Positions 1 through 12,733 of a stretch of 64,000 nt of DNA are shown piece by piece; position 1 is the first letter of the stretch; the number at the start of each line of letters is the position of its first letter. Location of the stretch: the NCBI RefSeq assembly GCF_902459465.1, contig NC_047071.1, positions 10,060,002 through 10,124,001 on the forward strand, in the 5' to 3' direction. The position numbers were made by a program, and so were the translations under genes. Origin of the DNA: Asterias rubens. Taxonomy: Eukaryota; Echinodermata; Asteroidea; Forcipulatida; Asteriidae. The notes beneath the pieces were generated by a model. The model had not been told where the DNA came from. It saw only the letters and a program-made list of their open reading frames with translations, and made no database searches.

Positions 1-956
1 TGCCTTTAAGCATTGATCCTTGAGCGAACTTGACCCGAGCTGTTACAACAACAAAAACTGTTGCGTAAACACAGGTCAGCCAACTCGCCGTATTATCCCA
101 AGCTGGACATAGCCACACGTCCCAAAGGGATTGTCAATCAACAATGATTTGACTAGAAGGAAGCAGGATAAAACCCTGCCAGGATTATTCTTTGTAAAAA
201 AAAAAAAAACAATTGACATAGATGACGCAAACTATAAGACCTAATTAAATAGTCGGGGCACAATAAGCTTATTGACCAATCCAGGCAAAATCTGGACATG
301 ATAGTAAACAACAAACTTGGATAAACAACTCTTTGGCAAAATACGAAACAAACCCTCAAAACCTATGGGGAAATTTTAATTGGTCAGTATTGATGCATAA
401 CATCACATTTTTGCAACAAAACAGGTCCCTCGCTGCAGGATATAGCATAAGTTAATTATGGTACCTCAATCCAGTTTCGGAAAAAAATGCAATTAGTTAT
501 TTCACAACTGTTACACTGATTAAAGGAATATTACAGAATTGGTTTTGCCAAACAAAACAGTTGATGGCAGTGTAAGCAGTTTATTTATTCAACCATACAC
601 TCTAACTGTCAAACCCGAAGAAGTTTGAGATCGATCAGTCATCTGGGTCACGAAAAACAACCGATTTCACATTTTTGCATGACATCGATTTAAACAAAAT
701 GAATAAAAGCGCTCACTGAGCGATAAACTTCAAACGGGAAACATGTTTTATTATTTCCCATCAAATATGACAATTTATACAGAAATATCTAAAGGGGTGT
801 TTTATACAATCATCATAATTAGACCTTGTAGATTTGATGCATATCTGTGATCTTGCACTTTTATTTCCCCGGTAATCTTCTTTTAAGTTTCTTTTACTTA
901 TCAGGATATTACTATAACGACATTACTAGATTGTATCGGTTCTCAACTCAACTTAC
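1..956. other. Gene-free stretch left of oxidoreductase exon 4
   Basis: No exon was recognised. The oxidoreductase continues to the left on the minus strand, so this is probably its intron 4. About 521-830 is one copy of dispersed repeat family B, which also occurs in both units of the tandem duplication near 24 kb and includes the string GCTCACTGAGCGATAAACT. The rest is AT-rich with no feature I can name. Confidence 0.5.
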
Positions 957-3900
957 CTTCTACAATACTTAAAAAGATGTCCTTGAGTTTGTCCACGTAC
1001 TCCTGGTTAGGCGCCGATAGATACCATCGTTTCACATCCTCGAGAGTCGTGAGTCTAGTTTGGTAAAAGTAACCTGGTCCTATCTTCATGTAGGTCTTCC
1101 CTGATGAGAACAAAATTATAGGTTTTTCTATTGGGAATTGCCAAATACCAATCTTCTCTCTTGGTGTATCTCAACATGTATGCATAAAACAACAAACCTT
1201 TCAAAATTTTAGCTCAATATTGGTCGTTGAAGTTGCGAGATAATAATGAAGGAAAAAAAACCGCCCTTGCACACGAAGTTTTGTGCTTTCAGATGCTTGA
1301 TTTCGAGACCTCAAAATCTAATTCTGGGGTCTCGAAATCAAATTCGTGGAAAGTTCTTTCTCGAAGACTACGTTACTTCAAAATAACTTAAAAAAATAGG
1401 GAGACCGTGGACATGAGAGCAATAAGCTCACTTGATAGAGCACATAAACGTTAAGCTGAAGGGTTGCAGTTTCAAACCCCCCTAGCCCTCTATTGAGTTT
1501 ATATTATTTAAATAAATTTACCTTTAAATAATATTTAGAGAAAACGTTTAAAATAAAGTGTATTTTGTTTCTTACAAATGTATTTTAATCATCGTTCGAT
1601 AAACCAAACTGCCAAGGCAACATTTTGTTCACAAGAGTGTTAACTGTGAACTTCGTAGCGATTTTCCCGAGAGTTTTCTCGGACCCAGACCTTTCTCTCT
1701 CATGTGACCCCGATCTTACCATCTGGATATTTAATTGGAGGCAGAAAGTAACAATTTAATTCTGGATCAGTGATCGATGTTCCGGTAGGCATTGTGCTAA
1801 GCCTCGCTACATCTTCCTCTCCCAATTCAAGTTTCACAACAAATGTCCCGTCTACTTTAAGATCCAGCTCTAAATCACGTGGCAGGAGATCTTTCAGTTG
1901 CGTAAACGCACCGCAACATAACAGCACCCTTTTCGACCAAAAAATGTTCCCTGACTTCGTGATGATCTTCATCACTGCCTCCTTGTCAGTCTGGTAGCTC
2001 TCCTCTTCAACTGACTCTACTACGTCATCGATGATATCGCAACCTTGTTCTTTTGCAACTTTCTGTTGGGCAGCCACAACAAGGCGGGGGTTGACGTAAC
2101 CGGCGTCTTGTGGGAACAAGAAAGCTTGGTCGCCATATTTGCTTGTGTCTAGAAATGGATATAGGTCTTGCACTTCAGATGCAGAGAGGAAACGCCCTCC
2201 TTCCTTGGCAATTGCTGTCAGTTGGCCATTGACGTACTTGCCGTAAAACAGATGACCAACGTCACTGAATAGTTTCATTCCTAAAAATACAAACGCGGTA
2301 TATTAAGAGCAATGTCTTCACCCATAACTTGGTTCATTGTTAAAGGTTATGGACAATAATTATTGTTAGAATTGTTAATAATAGTTCCGGGTGTCCATGT
2401 TTTTGCGGTCAACGATGAATTAGCAAACCTATGAACAATCGGGCTTAATCCATTTTGTGAGTCAATAGTTAAAATACTGAAATAAATATGCACCTTATTT
2501 TTTTTAAGCATGTAAACGTTTATGTCCTTAATTTTGGTTGCGACATTCGACATCCTTTTGCGTTTTATTTAGGATATCAGAAGGACATGTTTCATCGAAA
2601 AATGGTTTTAGTATAAATCATAAAATCAGAAAGCTTTCAGACTAAGTAACTACAATGTATCCTTACCAATCATATAAACCTTATTGAAAATATATTTTCA
2701 AGAAATCCGCAAAGGGCCCCAAAACACAATCTCATATAAAAACTAACGGTCATACAACCACATTATGTGATGCACTGGCTAATCATAATTTGACACAAGG
2801 GTCAATACAAAGGTCAAAATACAACAGAAGCATGAGTTGACATGAGTATTTTGCTAATGCCGATAATCCTCCAAGCATACATAATCTAAAGGTGGTCCAA
2901 AGTTAACATATAAATTATTTACTTACCTGTGATCTGTTCAAGGTTCTTGAGGCTTTCAAGAGTACGCATTGTTAATAGAGAGCGAATGTGATCGGTGCCT
3001 TGGTATTTGCGTACATTGCGTCCGGCGTCATAGTGAGAACTGAAAATATCACGAGATGGACGCTCCTAAAAGGAAACAAAAAAGATAACAGAGAGTCTGA
3101 ATGGAACTTATGTTTAAGGTCACACAACACCACACCCTGGGGTCAGAGCTATCCTTGGATTTCGGGTCCCAGGAGGATTCTGGGTAGATTTGATAAATTA
3201 ATACTCGTGGTTTAGTCAGTGACCCATCATACATCGGCCTGGTTCCAGTTGAGCTGTTGGATTGTGTTGTAGTAACAAACTAAAGGACTTTCCAAGTCAT
3301 CGAAAAATGGCTGACATTATTTTCACCGCTGGTGTTTAATTACGAGCCAAAATTACAAACTAAAATGTCTTGAAAAGTTCCAACCTTTACTGTTGACAAA
3401 AATGTGAAAAACAATTCCTTCATAACTATAAAAAAAAAAAAAAAGTTTATTCAAAAATTGTGGACTCTCACCGATTCATTAAAATGGGTTGTAAAAGTAT
3501 GTGCCAATTATTGTGGGACTAAGTAACTATTCTACTGCAGAATGAAGTAAAAGATTCGTTTTTACAAATCCAAAGTATGTATGATGTTACTTGCATATAA
3601 TTTTGTACTAGTATTTACATTTCACTTCTATAAGCTAGGGGGCTTTGTCAGACTGGTGACTATGTCCAATAACGAACTGCCTTTTTATACCCTTTCTTGG
3701 TGGACATAGAAGACGTTGTAGGCATGGTTTGGACCAATTGGTCGGACATGTTCTGGAGCTTGTTTGCCCGCCGTCGTCTTTGTAAAAACGAACCTTTTAT
3801 TTCATGATCTTCAACATAATCCAGATGAACTTATTTAATGATCTTCTACTGTATGTTTATTTATGTGGCCTATTACTTTGCGATGTTTACTACTTGATCT

Positions 3901-4021
3901 CTACCTTTTCTGTTGGTTCCCTTGGTCCAATGAGACAAACTTTACGGCCAGATTTGGTGGCATGTCGAGCTGCTGCAGAGCCCCACAGCCCAGTCCCAAC
4001 TATACATACATCGTACACCAT
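957..4021 (-). CDS. FAD-dependent oxidoreductase, DAO / sarcosine-oxidase-like (5' four exons)
   Basis: Four exons read right to left: 4021-3905, 3065-2927, 2280-1720 and 1100-957. Each has AG/GT borders, and the phases agree (0, 1, 1, then open), giving 320 codons before the window ends the gene. The start is the ATG at 4021, because the protein begins directly with a Rossmann strand and the dinucleotide-binding motif G9-T-G-L-W-G14 (GxGxxG), followed by a basic/hydrophobic strand ending LIGPREP. Exon 2 carries SSHYDAGRNVRKY and exon 3 carries FPQDAGYVNPRLV, both typical of the DAO superfamily that oxidises amines or N-methyl amino acids with FAD and O2. Family knowledge places the flavin-linking and catalytic residues in the C-terminal part, which is not in the window, so substrate and covalent FAD cannot be judged. 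No signal peptide is visible. It could equally be annotated as a peroxisomal sarcosine oxidase-like or generic FAD oxidoreductase. Confidence 0.85.
1125..1392 (+). repeat. R1 foldback repeat, truncated copy
   Basis: Matches the R1 family from the GGTGTATCTCAACAT segment to the end of the central hairpin and beyond. Both terminal inverted repeats are missing or eroded. It lies in intron 3 of the oxidoreductase. Confidence 0.75.
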
Positions 4022-5351
4022 CGCATAACACTGTAGGCTACCACTCTACTACAGAACCCGTACTAACTTGGTAGTATTCATCTCTGTTGATCCTTGATCT
4101 GTATGATGTAACCATTTCTATTATCTGCCTAATATTGATAAACATGGTTGTATGCAATATATCGTGTGTTAATTTTTATCTCCGCTAACTCCATCAACCA
4201 ACGAACATGATAGGCAGGCCTCATGTCACTGCATACAATCCTTGACAGGAATGTGTTATGTGAGCACACCCAACAGTTTGAGAACGACGCCCTCTATCTC
4301 ACCATTTTGCAGATTGACAGTGGGGTGCAAAACACAGCAAAGTTCACGAGGAAAAAACTGCACGAACTCCACGAACCTTATATAAGTTAAATACTTCAAC
4401 ATATACATTGCTCTAACAACAAAGAATAGAACAATAGTTTGTTGTTTTGTTTATTTCATGCTCGGTACCGGTGTGGCAGGAGACTACGTCCTCCCCAGAT
4501 ATTCCGTGCCCCCCGCCCACCCCACTTACGGCAAATGTTGTACATATTTATACTGATAGCGCCCTCTACCTCCTCCAGCTCATGTTAGGGAGGCCGTCTT
4601 TAACTAACCCCCATTTGCCGCCGTTAACCCCCGGATCCCGGCGGTTTTTCTTTCACCACTTTAATGAGCTTATTGTCTACAGGTCATCTCACAAAGCTAA
4701 ACTACGTCACACGAATATGCATGAGGTCTACTCAAACAGGCTGGGGCAGTGGACACTACTGGTAATTACTCAAAATAATTATTAGCATGGCGGTCGTAAC
4801 CAATAAATGTTTCGGTCACTGGCCAGTGGTTAACCGATAGCAAGTTCAATTAACACAGTTGTTGGTTACGACCGCCAAACGCACCCCAGCACTTGGTATT
4901 TGAAACGGTCTTTCAGTGCAGCTATATTTGACATAAAAAGTAGCTGAATGGATAAGGTCAGATCAGTTCAGTACAATTTTTTTTTATATCCAATTCCTCA
5001 ATCAATATAAATACAATTTTAGCAAAGTAATACACACAATTTCAGGAAGTTGGGGGCACAGCTCAGCACTGCTTGTGTTTGGGAGTTCCCATAAAAAAAA
5101 ATAAAAAAATGCGGGAATAGTTTTAACGTGTTAACGTTAGGCGCCCATGCATAATACATTGTGTAACACTTTGCTCAGATAGGCAAGGAGTCGCGCCGAA
5201 CTATATTGAATTATAAGTACATGAATAGGGCGGGGCGCTGGGGGCGCTGTCAGTCGAATGATCAACTGTTGCAGTCGTTTGGAATGACACTGGGGCTGTC
5301 GCATGCGTTGACCTTGTCATGAGCCGAACCTAATGTAAGTGGTTATTAGAC
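4022..5351. other. Intergenic region upstream of the oxidoreductase
   Basis: This holds the 5' flank of the minus-strand oxidoreductase. The part near 4440-4790 is somewhat richer in G and C, but I see no convincing exon, core promoter motif or repeat family. Confidence 0.4.
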
Positions 5352-5700
5352 GAAAGTCACTGGACACCTTTGGTAATTGTCAAACACCAGTATTCTCACT
5401 TGGTGTGTCCCAACAGATGCATACATTAACAAATCTGTGAACATTTTGACTCAACTGGTCATCAAAGGTGAAGGAACACCCTTGTAGCACAATTTAATTA
5501 GTAAGTGTGCTTTCAGAAGCCTAATATTAAAGAGCTTACGCCTGAACTCCTTTTACCCTTTTCTCAAAAACTACAAGTTACTTCAGGGAGCAGTTTAAAA
5601 ATGTGTTGCCATCAACAGCTTTCCGTTGCTCGTTTCATTGTTAACGTTTATGCTTACAATTATTTTGAGTGATATTACCATGGTGTCCAATGCCTTTAAA
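5352..5700 (+). repeat. R1 repeat, divergent full-length copy
   Basis: Begins AAAGTCACTGGACACCTTTG and ends with the inverse TGGTGTCCAATGCCTTTAA. The internal order matches R1, but the central hairpin is replaced by a shorter unrelated segment. Confidence 0.75.
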
Positions 5701-6318
5701 GAGACACAAGTAATGGGACAATGGAATCGATTGATTCACATCAGCTCAGTTCATTTACAATGCAAGAAATAACTTACACAAGAAACGATTCCGCCAGAAT
5801 GCTTCCTTATATGACGTACGGCAACACCCGAATTTACGTTTTAGCCAACTTCGACAACCAATAATATTGAGTTCAAACTTTCACAGGTATGTTATTTTAT
5901 GCTATGTGAGAAGACTGGCCTTTGACATTACAAAATGTGTCCACCCCCTTTAATGAAGTTCATCTTAGCTTGATGTAAGAGGAGTCAAGACAGGCTTATC
6001 ACGAAGGGCATCATTATTGATGTGCTCCTTTCACCGTAAAGGCCAGTGATTGACGGGTCTCGCTGCTTAATCGTTGAAGATGACGCAAACCTAAAACGCA
6101 TAAACATGCGACGTCCATGTAATAATCCAGCGATAGTGCGTTCTTGACATGTGTTTAACCCTCCTAAGCAGCTTAGGGGTGTTGGTGGCTGACCAGCTTC
6201 ATTTTTGTTTAACAACAAAATCGTAAATCAATTTCGCTGATTTGTGTTTTGATAATTATACCCTTAAACATCACTCTATTGTTATACTGTTAATTGGTAC
6301 TTGGGTGATGATAAAGAG

Positions 6319-6502
6319 GTTGACAAACAGTCGTTGGATGGCAGATTAGTCTACATGGACCCATGTTGACAAACAGTCGTTGGATGGCATATTAGTCTAC
6401 ATGGACCCATGTTGACAAACAGTCATTGGATGGCAGATTAGTCTACATGGACCCATGTTGACAAACAGTCGTTGGATGGCAGATTAGTCTACATGGACCC
6501 AT
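6319..6502 (+). repeat. 46-bp tandem repeat, four units
   Basis: Units start at 6319, 6365, 6411 and 6457 and begin GTTGACAAACAGTC. They differ by only one or two bases, so the array is young. It is intergenic, with no coding frame across it. Confidence 0.95.
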
Positions 6503-6738
6503 CATAATGTGCACAACAAGTCCTGATATGGGCACAACAACTTTTAAGTTAAATCCGTTAAGTTATGATCCATAAACCAATTTGAATGATTTATCAATCT
6601 CAGTGTCGGATCCAGACATCTATTATTCTGTTCCCTAGAGCAAGAATCCCCCCCCCCCCCAGTGGGTCCATTTTGTCAATATTTCCCGGGCTGCTCGGAG
6701 GTGTTTTTATACTACCTTGATTGTCCAATACGCTGCAG

Positions 6739-7093
6739 TTAAGACAGTGGACACTATTGGTTACTGTCAAAGATTAGTCTTCACAGTTGGTGTATCTCAA
6801 CATATGCATAACATTACACACCTGTGAGAATTTGAGCTCGATCGATCATCGAAGTTGCGAGATAATACTGTAAGCAAAAACACTCTTGTCACACGAAGTT
6901 TTGTGCGTTTAGATGGTTGATTTCGAGACCTCAAATTCTAAACTTGAGGTCTCGGAATCAAATTCATGGGAAATTATTTCTTTCTCGAAAACTACGTCAC
7001 TTCAGAGGGAGCTGTTTCTCACAATGTTTTATATTATCAACCTCTCCCCATTACTTGTAATTCAGAAAGGTTTTATGATGATAACTATTTTGG
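6739..7093 (+). repeat. R1 repeat, 3' end lost
   Basis: Carries the left terminus ACAGTGGACACTATTGG and the central GAGACCTCA / TGAGGTCTC hairpin. The sequence leaves the family consensus before the right terminal repeat. Confidence 0.85.
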
Positions 7094-7488
7094 TACTCGA
7101 GTTATTAACTACAAAGCAATCGATCATAATATCCGTGAGGTAAGATTGTTTTTCATAACAGAAAACTATCGATTAAAAATCTCTACGATCAAAAATAATA
7201 GTTAAAAGTCAGCGTTGTATTTCATCCTCTTGTGTTGGCAATATAATGAAGAAAGTGGACTTATGCAGAAGTGTCATCCTTTTTCATCGAAATCCCCCCC
7301 CCCAAAAAAAAATCAATTTTGGATAAGCTATCCGAGGCGATTATTTCAACCAATGAATAAAATCAGCTATTCTTTAACGTTAGTATTTTACACGATCGTT
7401 AGTATCTAGTGCGAACATGATCATTTGGCTTTTAAAGCATTGCATGGTTAGGTATCAAGCTATTATTTGTTTGGCAATTATCGTTTTT

Positions 7489-7768
7489 TTAAAGGCACTG
7501 TGCACAATTGGTAACTTCTCCACATAATTGTAAGCATAAGAACTTACTTTGTAACGAGCAATGGGGTATTTTTGTGAGAAAGGTATGTGTTCTTACTCAT
7601 GTTCTCACAATTAATGTTAAAAGACTTCAACTAAAGCGTTTTATTATGCATCTGAAACATGCAACAAGGAACTTTTTCTCTGTTCATTATTGTCTTGCAA
7701 ATTCAATGACCAACTGAGCCAAAGTTTTATGCACTTTTATGTTGGGTCAAGCGTGTCCAGTGCCTTTG
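7489..7768 (-). repeat. R1 repeat, divergent copy
   Basis: Minus orientation. Ends read TTAAAGGCACTGTGCACAAT and GTGTCCAGTGCCTTTG. It is shorter than the consensus and lacks the central hairpin. Confidence 0.75.
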
Positions 7769-8385
7769 GAAAATTGTCTTTCTAAATTCCTTTCCGCAAA
7801 GTACATTTCAGAATTCGGGAGACTACTTTAGTTCTGCCGTGGGAGGGAAATTGGACATCGCGGCCGGAACTACCTATTTCGCTTTAGTGGACCGAGGGGA
7901 CATCGCTTTATTAGCTTCACTGACGCAGAGTAAAGTAATGGTCTACACATCAAACAAGAGTAGTACTGTGGGATTGTTAACTACGAGTGAGTGTCATCAC
8001 ATTTTGTAAATTTGTATCAAGGTTGTCAGTCGAGCTTGCGTTGGTATAGGCACGGTTTTAGTCTAAACTTGATCAATAGTTGGGCTTGGTTACGTCGCAC
8101 TTGCACACTCCGGAACTTGTCTAGGACAGGAGTTTTCACGACTTCATTTTGAATATCAGCCCAATTGGCGGCTCTGGCTTGAGGGTATTGGTGTTAATAA
8201 GCGTGTAGAGCCATGGTAACCTATACGTCATGTATGCATAATACAATAGTACCAGTTCATTTGCAGTTGAATAACACTCCAGTTCAATTATTTAGAGCAG
8301 TTATGGCGACTTCGTGAACGAATAGAGACAGCAATGACAAAACAAGGCAGACTACTACATTAGGCTATTCACAGTTCGAAAGACC

Positions 8386-8559
8386 CGCATGCGCATCCAG
8401 GCAGATCCTGCGCACATTGATGTCGTCATGTCTACCTGCGCAATCTCCTTGCTGTCTTTGCACGGTAGTTATACGCACTGATATAGAGGCTGTAATTATT
8501 GTTAAGCTTCAGTTTGTGTGAACTACAGGTGAAATAGTGTGTATAGCTCAACATCAACC
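8386..8559 (+). promoter_or_regulatory. Possible CpG-containing promoter of the receptor gene
   Basis: CGCATGCGCA at 8386-8395 resembles an NRF-1 site, and more TGCGCA motifs follow within 60 bases. The candidate start codon of the receptor lies about 165 bases downstream. No TATA box is evident. The assignment depends on exon 1 being real. Confidence 0.3.
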
Positions 8560-8602
8560 ATGGCAAACACTGGAGTCGTCTCGGCTACGCAGTTGATAAC
8601 AG
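8560..8602 (+). CDS. Candidate first coding exon of the GPCR gene
   Basis: An ATG in ACCATGG context opens 14 codons plus one base (MANTGVVSATQLIT) and stops at a strong donor, CAG|GTAAGG. The single leftover G completes a GAA codon with the AA that begins the next receptor exon at 28672, so the frame joins exactly. That would require an intron of about 20 kb. A phase match alone happens by chance one time in three, and the sequence has no family motif, so the link is inference. The alternative is that translation starts at an ATG inside the exon at 28672. Confidence 0.35.
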
Positions 8603-8849
8603 GTAAGGATAAACTTTCACATCTCCCTTTTTGTTATCATTGGTGTATGTTCAATTGTCAACTTTAAATTGTTAAGTTGCTTTAAATGGTTCGTTCTAAC
8701 TTTGCGTTTTTCAATCTGAAGGTAGTTATGCGGCTCGACATCAACGTGTTTTTAGAAAACTTGTTTACAAATTGAATTGGTTATCATCAAAAAGGAAACA
8801 TTTAATTGCAATGACATTTTATTGCCGAAATATATTTTGTTTAGCTTGT

Positions 8850-9202
8850 GACTGAATGTCAAAGACCTGTATTTGTCACTTGGTGTACCACAACATATGC
8901 TTAAAATAAAAAAATATCTGCAAACATGTGGGCTCAATTGGTAGTCGAATTTGCAAAAGAATAATATAAGACAAAACACCCTTGGTGCCCAACTTTGTGT
9001 GGGTTCAGATACATAACAAAGGCTTCGGCTTTTAATTAGTCTTTTATATATATTATTTTAGCGAGAAATTACCTCGTTCTCAAAACTACGCCACTTCAAA
9101 GTGACTCGTTTTCACAATGCGTTATACTATCAAGAGCTCTCAATTGCTCGAAGTTTGTGTGCTAACAGTTATTTTGAGTAAATTACTAATAGTGTCCAAT
9201 TT
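8850..9202 (+). repeat. R1 repeat, divergent copy
   Basis: Shows the GTCAAAGAC, CACTTGGTGTA and TCACAATG landmarks in order and ends AATAGTGTCCAAT. The left terminus is eroded and the central hairpin is missing. Confidence 0.7.
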
Positions 9203-9472
9203 TCTTGTTAACACAAAACTATTTTAAAACATAAATAAAATGATTAGAAGATGCTGCGATGATAACATTGCGATGCAATGTAATTGGATGTTGAAACCAA
9301 AATTCAGTGATATTTGAACTCGGAGGTTATCTCGTCGCCGTTAAAAGTCTTGCCCATGACTGTTAATAACCCCGTGCCTAGAGCCCTATTTCAAGACGCG
9401 CGGCACCCCGTATGCTCGCGTCTTGAAATACATTACACTCGAAAACAACTCGAGTGTAACAATGTGCAAGTT

Positions 9473-9765
9473 TTCGAATGACGTTAAACAACATTGGCGA
9501 TTTCGGGTAAAATTTTGCACAAAGATCATTAGTTAATGTAATATTAGTTTGTCAATGGATTGGTTTGTATTTCGAATGACGTTACACAACATTGGCAGTT
9601 TCGGGTAAAATTTTGCACAAAGATCATTAGTTAATGTAATATTAGTTTGTCAATGGATTGGTTTGTATTTCGAATGACGTTACACAACACTGGCAATTTC
9701 GGGTAAAATTTTGCACAAAGATCATTAGTTAATGTAATAATGTCTGTCAATGGATTGGTTTGTCC
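9473..9765 (+). repeat. 98-bp tandem repeat, three units
   Basis: Units start at 9473, 9571 and 9669 with TTCGAATGACGTTA and share the block TTTTGCACAAAGATCATTAG. The third unit has a small deletion. The units are nearly identical. Confidence 0.95.
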
Positions 9766-10289
9766 ATTAGCTCGTGCATTGTGACGAAAAGGATACGACG
9801 ATCTGACACACTAACCTGCATTAATTATCTTAGTTTGAATTGCAGAACGATCTTAAACGTATTCACGTACAATTCACCATATTTTACTCAAATATGTTGG
9901 TATTTATCTTTAAAAAAATCTTGCATAGTAAAAAAGGAAATGTAAATCTTCCGCAGTTTTCAAAAACAGTGTTTATTCAGCCATTTGACCGATAAAACAC
10001 AGCGTTTTTAGGTGCCGCACACAACAAACTCACAACTTTGCTTGTGTTATCCATGTTTCCCTCTGCATTACCATTCTCTTGTTGGGTCCAGGCTGAACAC
10101 TGAATCCCCTTGTGGGGTCCATTTTTAAACGTGCAAAAGCTCCACATGAGCTCCCGCAGGGAGCTGATGATCAAGCATCAAGAGCTTACGGACTCGAGGC
10201 TATGGCGCGGTGGTATACTGTTCTAGCCGTATACCCGTTCTAGCTGTATTACGTGTAAACGGTGTTTACAACGATGATATGAGGCGAAG

Positions 10290-10672
10290 TTTTAAATACA
10301 TTGGACACTAATGGTAATGTCTAAGACTAGTCTTCTCACTTGGAGTATCTCAACATTATGCACAAAATACAAACCTGTGACAATTTGAGCTCAACCGGTC
10401 GTCGAAGTTGGGAGATAAAAATGAATGAAAAAGAACCCTTGTCAAACGATGTTGTATGCTTTCCTGTACTTGATTTCGAGGTCTCAAATTCCAAATCTGA
10501 GGTCTTAAAATCAAATTTGTGGAAAATTACTTCTTTCTTGAAAACTACGTGTCTTCAGAGGGAGCCGTTTCTCAAAATGTTTTATAACATCAACAGCTCC
10601 CCATTACTTGTTAGTTAAGGTTTTATACTATAATTATTGTGAGTAATTACCAATAGTGTCCACTGCTTTTAA
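10290..10672 (+). repeat. R1 repeat, full-length copy
   Basis: Ends read TTTTAAATACATTGGACAC and its near inverse GTGTCCACTGCTTTTAA. The central hairpin is present but imperfect. Confidence 0.85.
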
Positions 10673-10775
10673 TACGTCTACTAAGGTGTCTCGTTATGCC
10701 ATTTTCAGCACTTATCAGGTGAATGTTAAACTGTTATAGGCATCAACCACTGGTTTTGCTCCAGATCATTGCCAA

Positions 10776-11041
10776 TTAAGTCCGTGGTACAGCAGCAACA
10801 ATACCGTCCTCTACATTGGTTGGAGGGTGCCACTTATGCTCAATCATTGAGAAAATTATAAGATCAAATAACCCCTCCTCGCATGTAAGACCATACCCTA
10901 AGGTACACTTGCTGCGAAAGACGTCTACGTGAACCCGATCAAGTGGTTTGAAGTAGGACGCTGGCATGGTGAAGAAGACGAAGTGTTTCCCTTTGGGAAT
11001 GTTCTTGTTTTCGGAACTACCGTATGTGAGGTAGCATGTTC
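10776..11041 (-). CDS. Unassigned coding-like terminal exon
   Basis: The minus strand has an open frame of 87 codons ending in TAA at 10776, preceded by a pyrimidine-rich tract and an AG at 11043-11042. Base composition and codon use look coding, unlike the surrounding repeats. The peptide begins with a split codon, then TCYLTYGSSENKNIPKGKHF, and contains SKCTLGYGLTCEEG and FDLIIFSMIEHKWHPP. Four cysteines and the lack of membrane segments would fit a small extracellular or globular domain. I do not recognise the family. Upstream exons on the minus strand were not found. It could be a last exon of a nested gene, a pseudogene remnant or mobile-element coding sequence. It lies inside the proposed first intron of the receptor, on the opposite strand. 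Confidence 0.4.
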
Positions 11042-12002
11042 CTTTCACAAACACGCCACATGAAACGAAAAGAAAACAAAACAGGAAAATTACATAATTT
11101 CTGTTTCTAAAAAACAGTCGGTCTATCGGGTATTGCTACAAACCCATATTTTGGTTGATTCGGTGGTTTCTTTCTCTGTGGACCCCGGTCCGAATCCAAC
11201 CTCAGACCGGATCCTTGCAAGTGGATTGGGTTTTCGTAAACGCTAATAAAATCACTCAACATTAAACATTAAAAACAATTCCAGACAAATTAAAAGACAA
11301 GTTTCAAAATGATTCCTAAAACCCCAAAAGAATGGACTTAAAATCATCTTAAGCCAAAAAAGTTGGTACCAAAGAACATTATTTAAAACGATGAAGCAGG
11401 AGTTAAACAAAATAATAAATCAATTAAACGTTAAACAAAAACCAAACCGCACTATTATACTAACAAGTAATCCACCAGCTTTAGGTAGGAATGATCATGG
11501 CCGTTTTTTTCTTCATCAGACCAAGGACCATTCATAGTAAAAATCAATGAATTTTTTTAAGTCAAAATTGTGGTTTGGTGGGAAAAATCGGAATTTATTT
11601 TACAATTAAAATTACAAATTAACTACACTTACGATCAGTAAAACACAAAGGGGCCCCTTCAAGAATGGATGTCATGATTGCAACAACATACATATAATAC
11701 ATGCCTTGTTTCGCTTTTTAAACCATTCTGTGAATTATTCGTGTCTAGACCATGTTGAACCGTTCAAACAAACAGCTGGTTGGATTGGTTTCTATTGTCA
11801 TTTTATTAGCAAACGATACAGGTTAGCATAATTTGGGGGGTTCTTTGAAGAAGGAAAAAATGTAGTTGCTTAAACTCACTTGGACTATGGAGGTAGACCA
11901 ACCGTTTACAACATGACCCGATTTCGTAGAGTAGGTTACGCAGAAAAAACATTGCTTAAAACTTCCAAAAGAAAGAAGGATACCAATCAGTCAGAGATTG
12001 TA

Positions 12003-12110
12003 CATGGTGACATGCTATTTTGGCTGTGAACCATAATGCTTGTAAGGATAAACATATTCTGCTTAGCTACTTTTTGACCATTATCAGTTCTATGAAATTG
12101 GGCCCAGAAC
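12003..12110 (-). repeat. Fragment of GGGCCCAATTTCAT repeat family
   Basis: On the minus strand it reads TGGGCCCAATTTCATAGAAC followed by AGCTAAGCAGAAT. It shares its end with the foldback at 51928-52164 and the fragment at 28133-28197. Confidence 0.5.
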
Positions 12111-12273
12111 TGTACTAGTCCTTCCTCTAATGGGTCTCCTTCTAAATCACCAGCATCCTTTACTGTCTTCAGGGTGTCTTACAAAAGTCCTGTACATTAA
12201 TAGGCTACACGCAAACGCCGTTAAAAGTACTTTCCCATGACCGAAAGCTTTGCCGCTCACATGAGCTATTATA

Positions 12274-12475
12274 GGGACTTTTCGTTTTTGACGACGGATG
12301 GTTCTGCGACGGTAAAGATGACATTTGGCGCCATCTACGTATGCGTCGGCTTTGAGGACGGTCGTCCCTCAATTTCTACGACAGTACTTGGGATGAATCT
12401 TCGTTGTGCTGAAAACGACAACGTTTAGCTGAACAACCGTCGCAGAACCATCCGTCGTCGAAAACGAAAAGTCCC
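12274..12475. mobile_element. 202-bp foldback MITE with TA flanks
   Basis: Arms of about 42 bases begin GGGACTTTTCGTTTTTGACG and are mirrored at the right end by GAAAACGAAAAGTCCC. TA lies directly outside both ends, which fits a TA target duplication as in Tc1/mariner-type elements. There is no coding capacity. Confidence 0.85.
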
Positions 12476-12733
12476 TAATGTATTGCAACCACGCACACGC
12501 CCAATCTTATTACCGTGTCTCCCTCCACTGACCAATGTTGACAACCCTTCGAATCGTCCACTGCCTGAATACACAGAGATTTACTCATCGGCCACTGCTC
12601 GCACTTTAACCAAACCGTAACGTGAAAAACATCGATACAACCATTGATTCGTATAACCCAAATCACGTAACCAGTATTTTTCGTAAGTGTCCACTGCAAG
12701 TGCCACTAGGTTATCTGGCAAAGTATGTTCCTT

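Noticed and set aside
6319-6502. Direct repeats considered as a CRISPR array.
   Set aside because: Units are contiguous without unique spacers, and the genome is eukaryotic.
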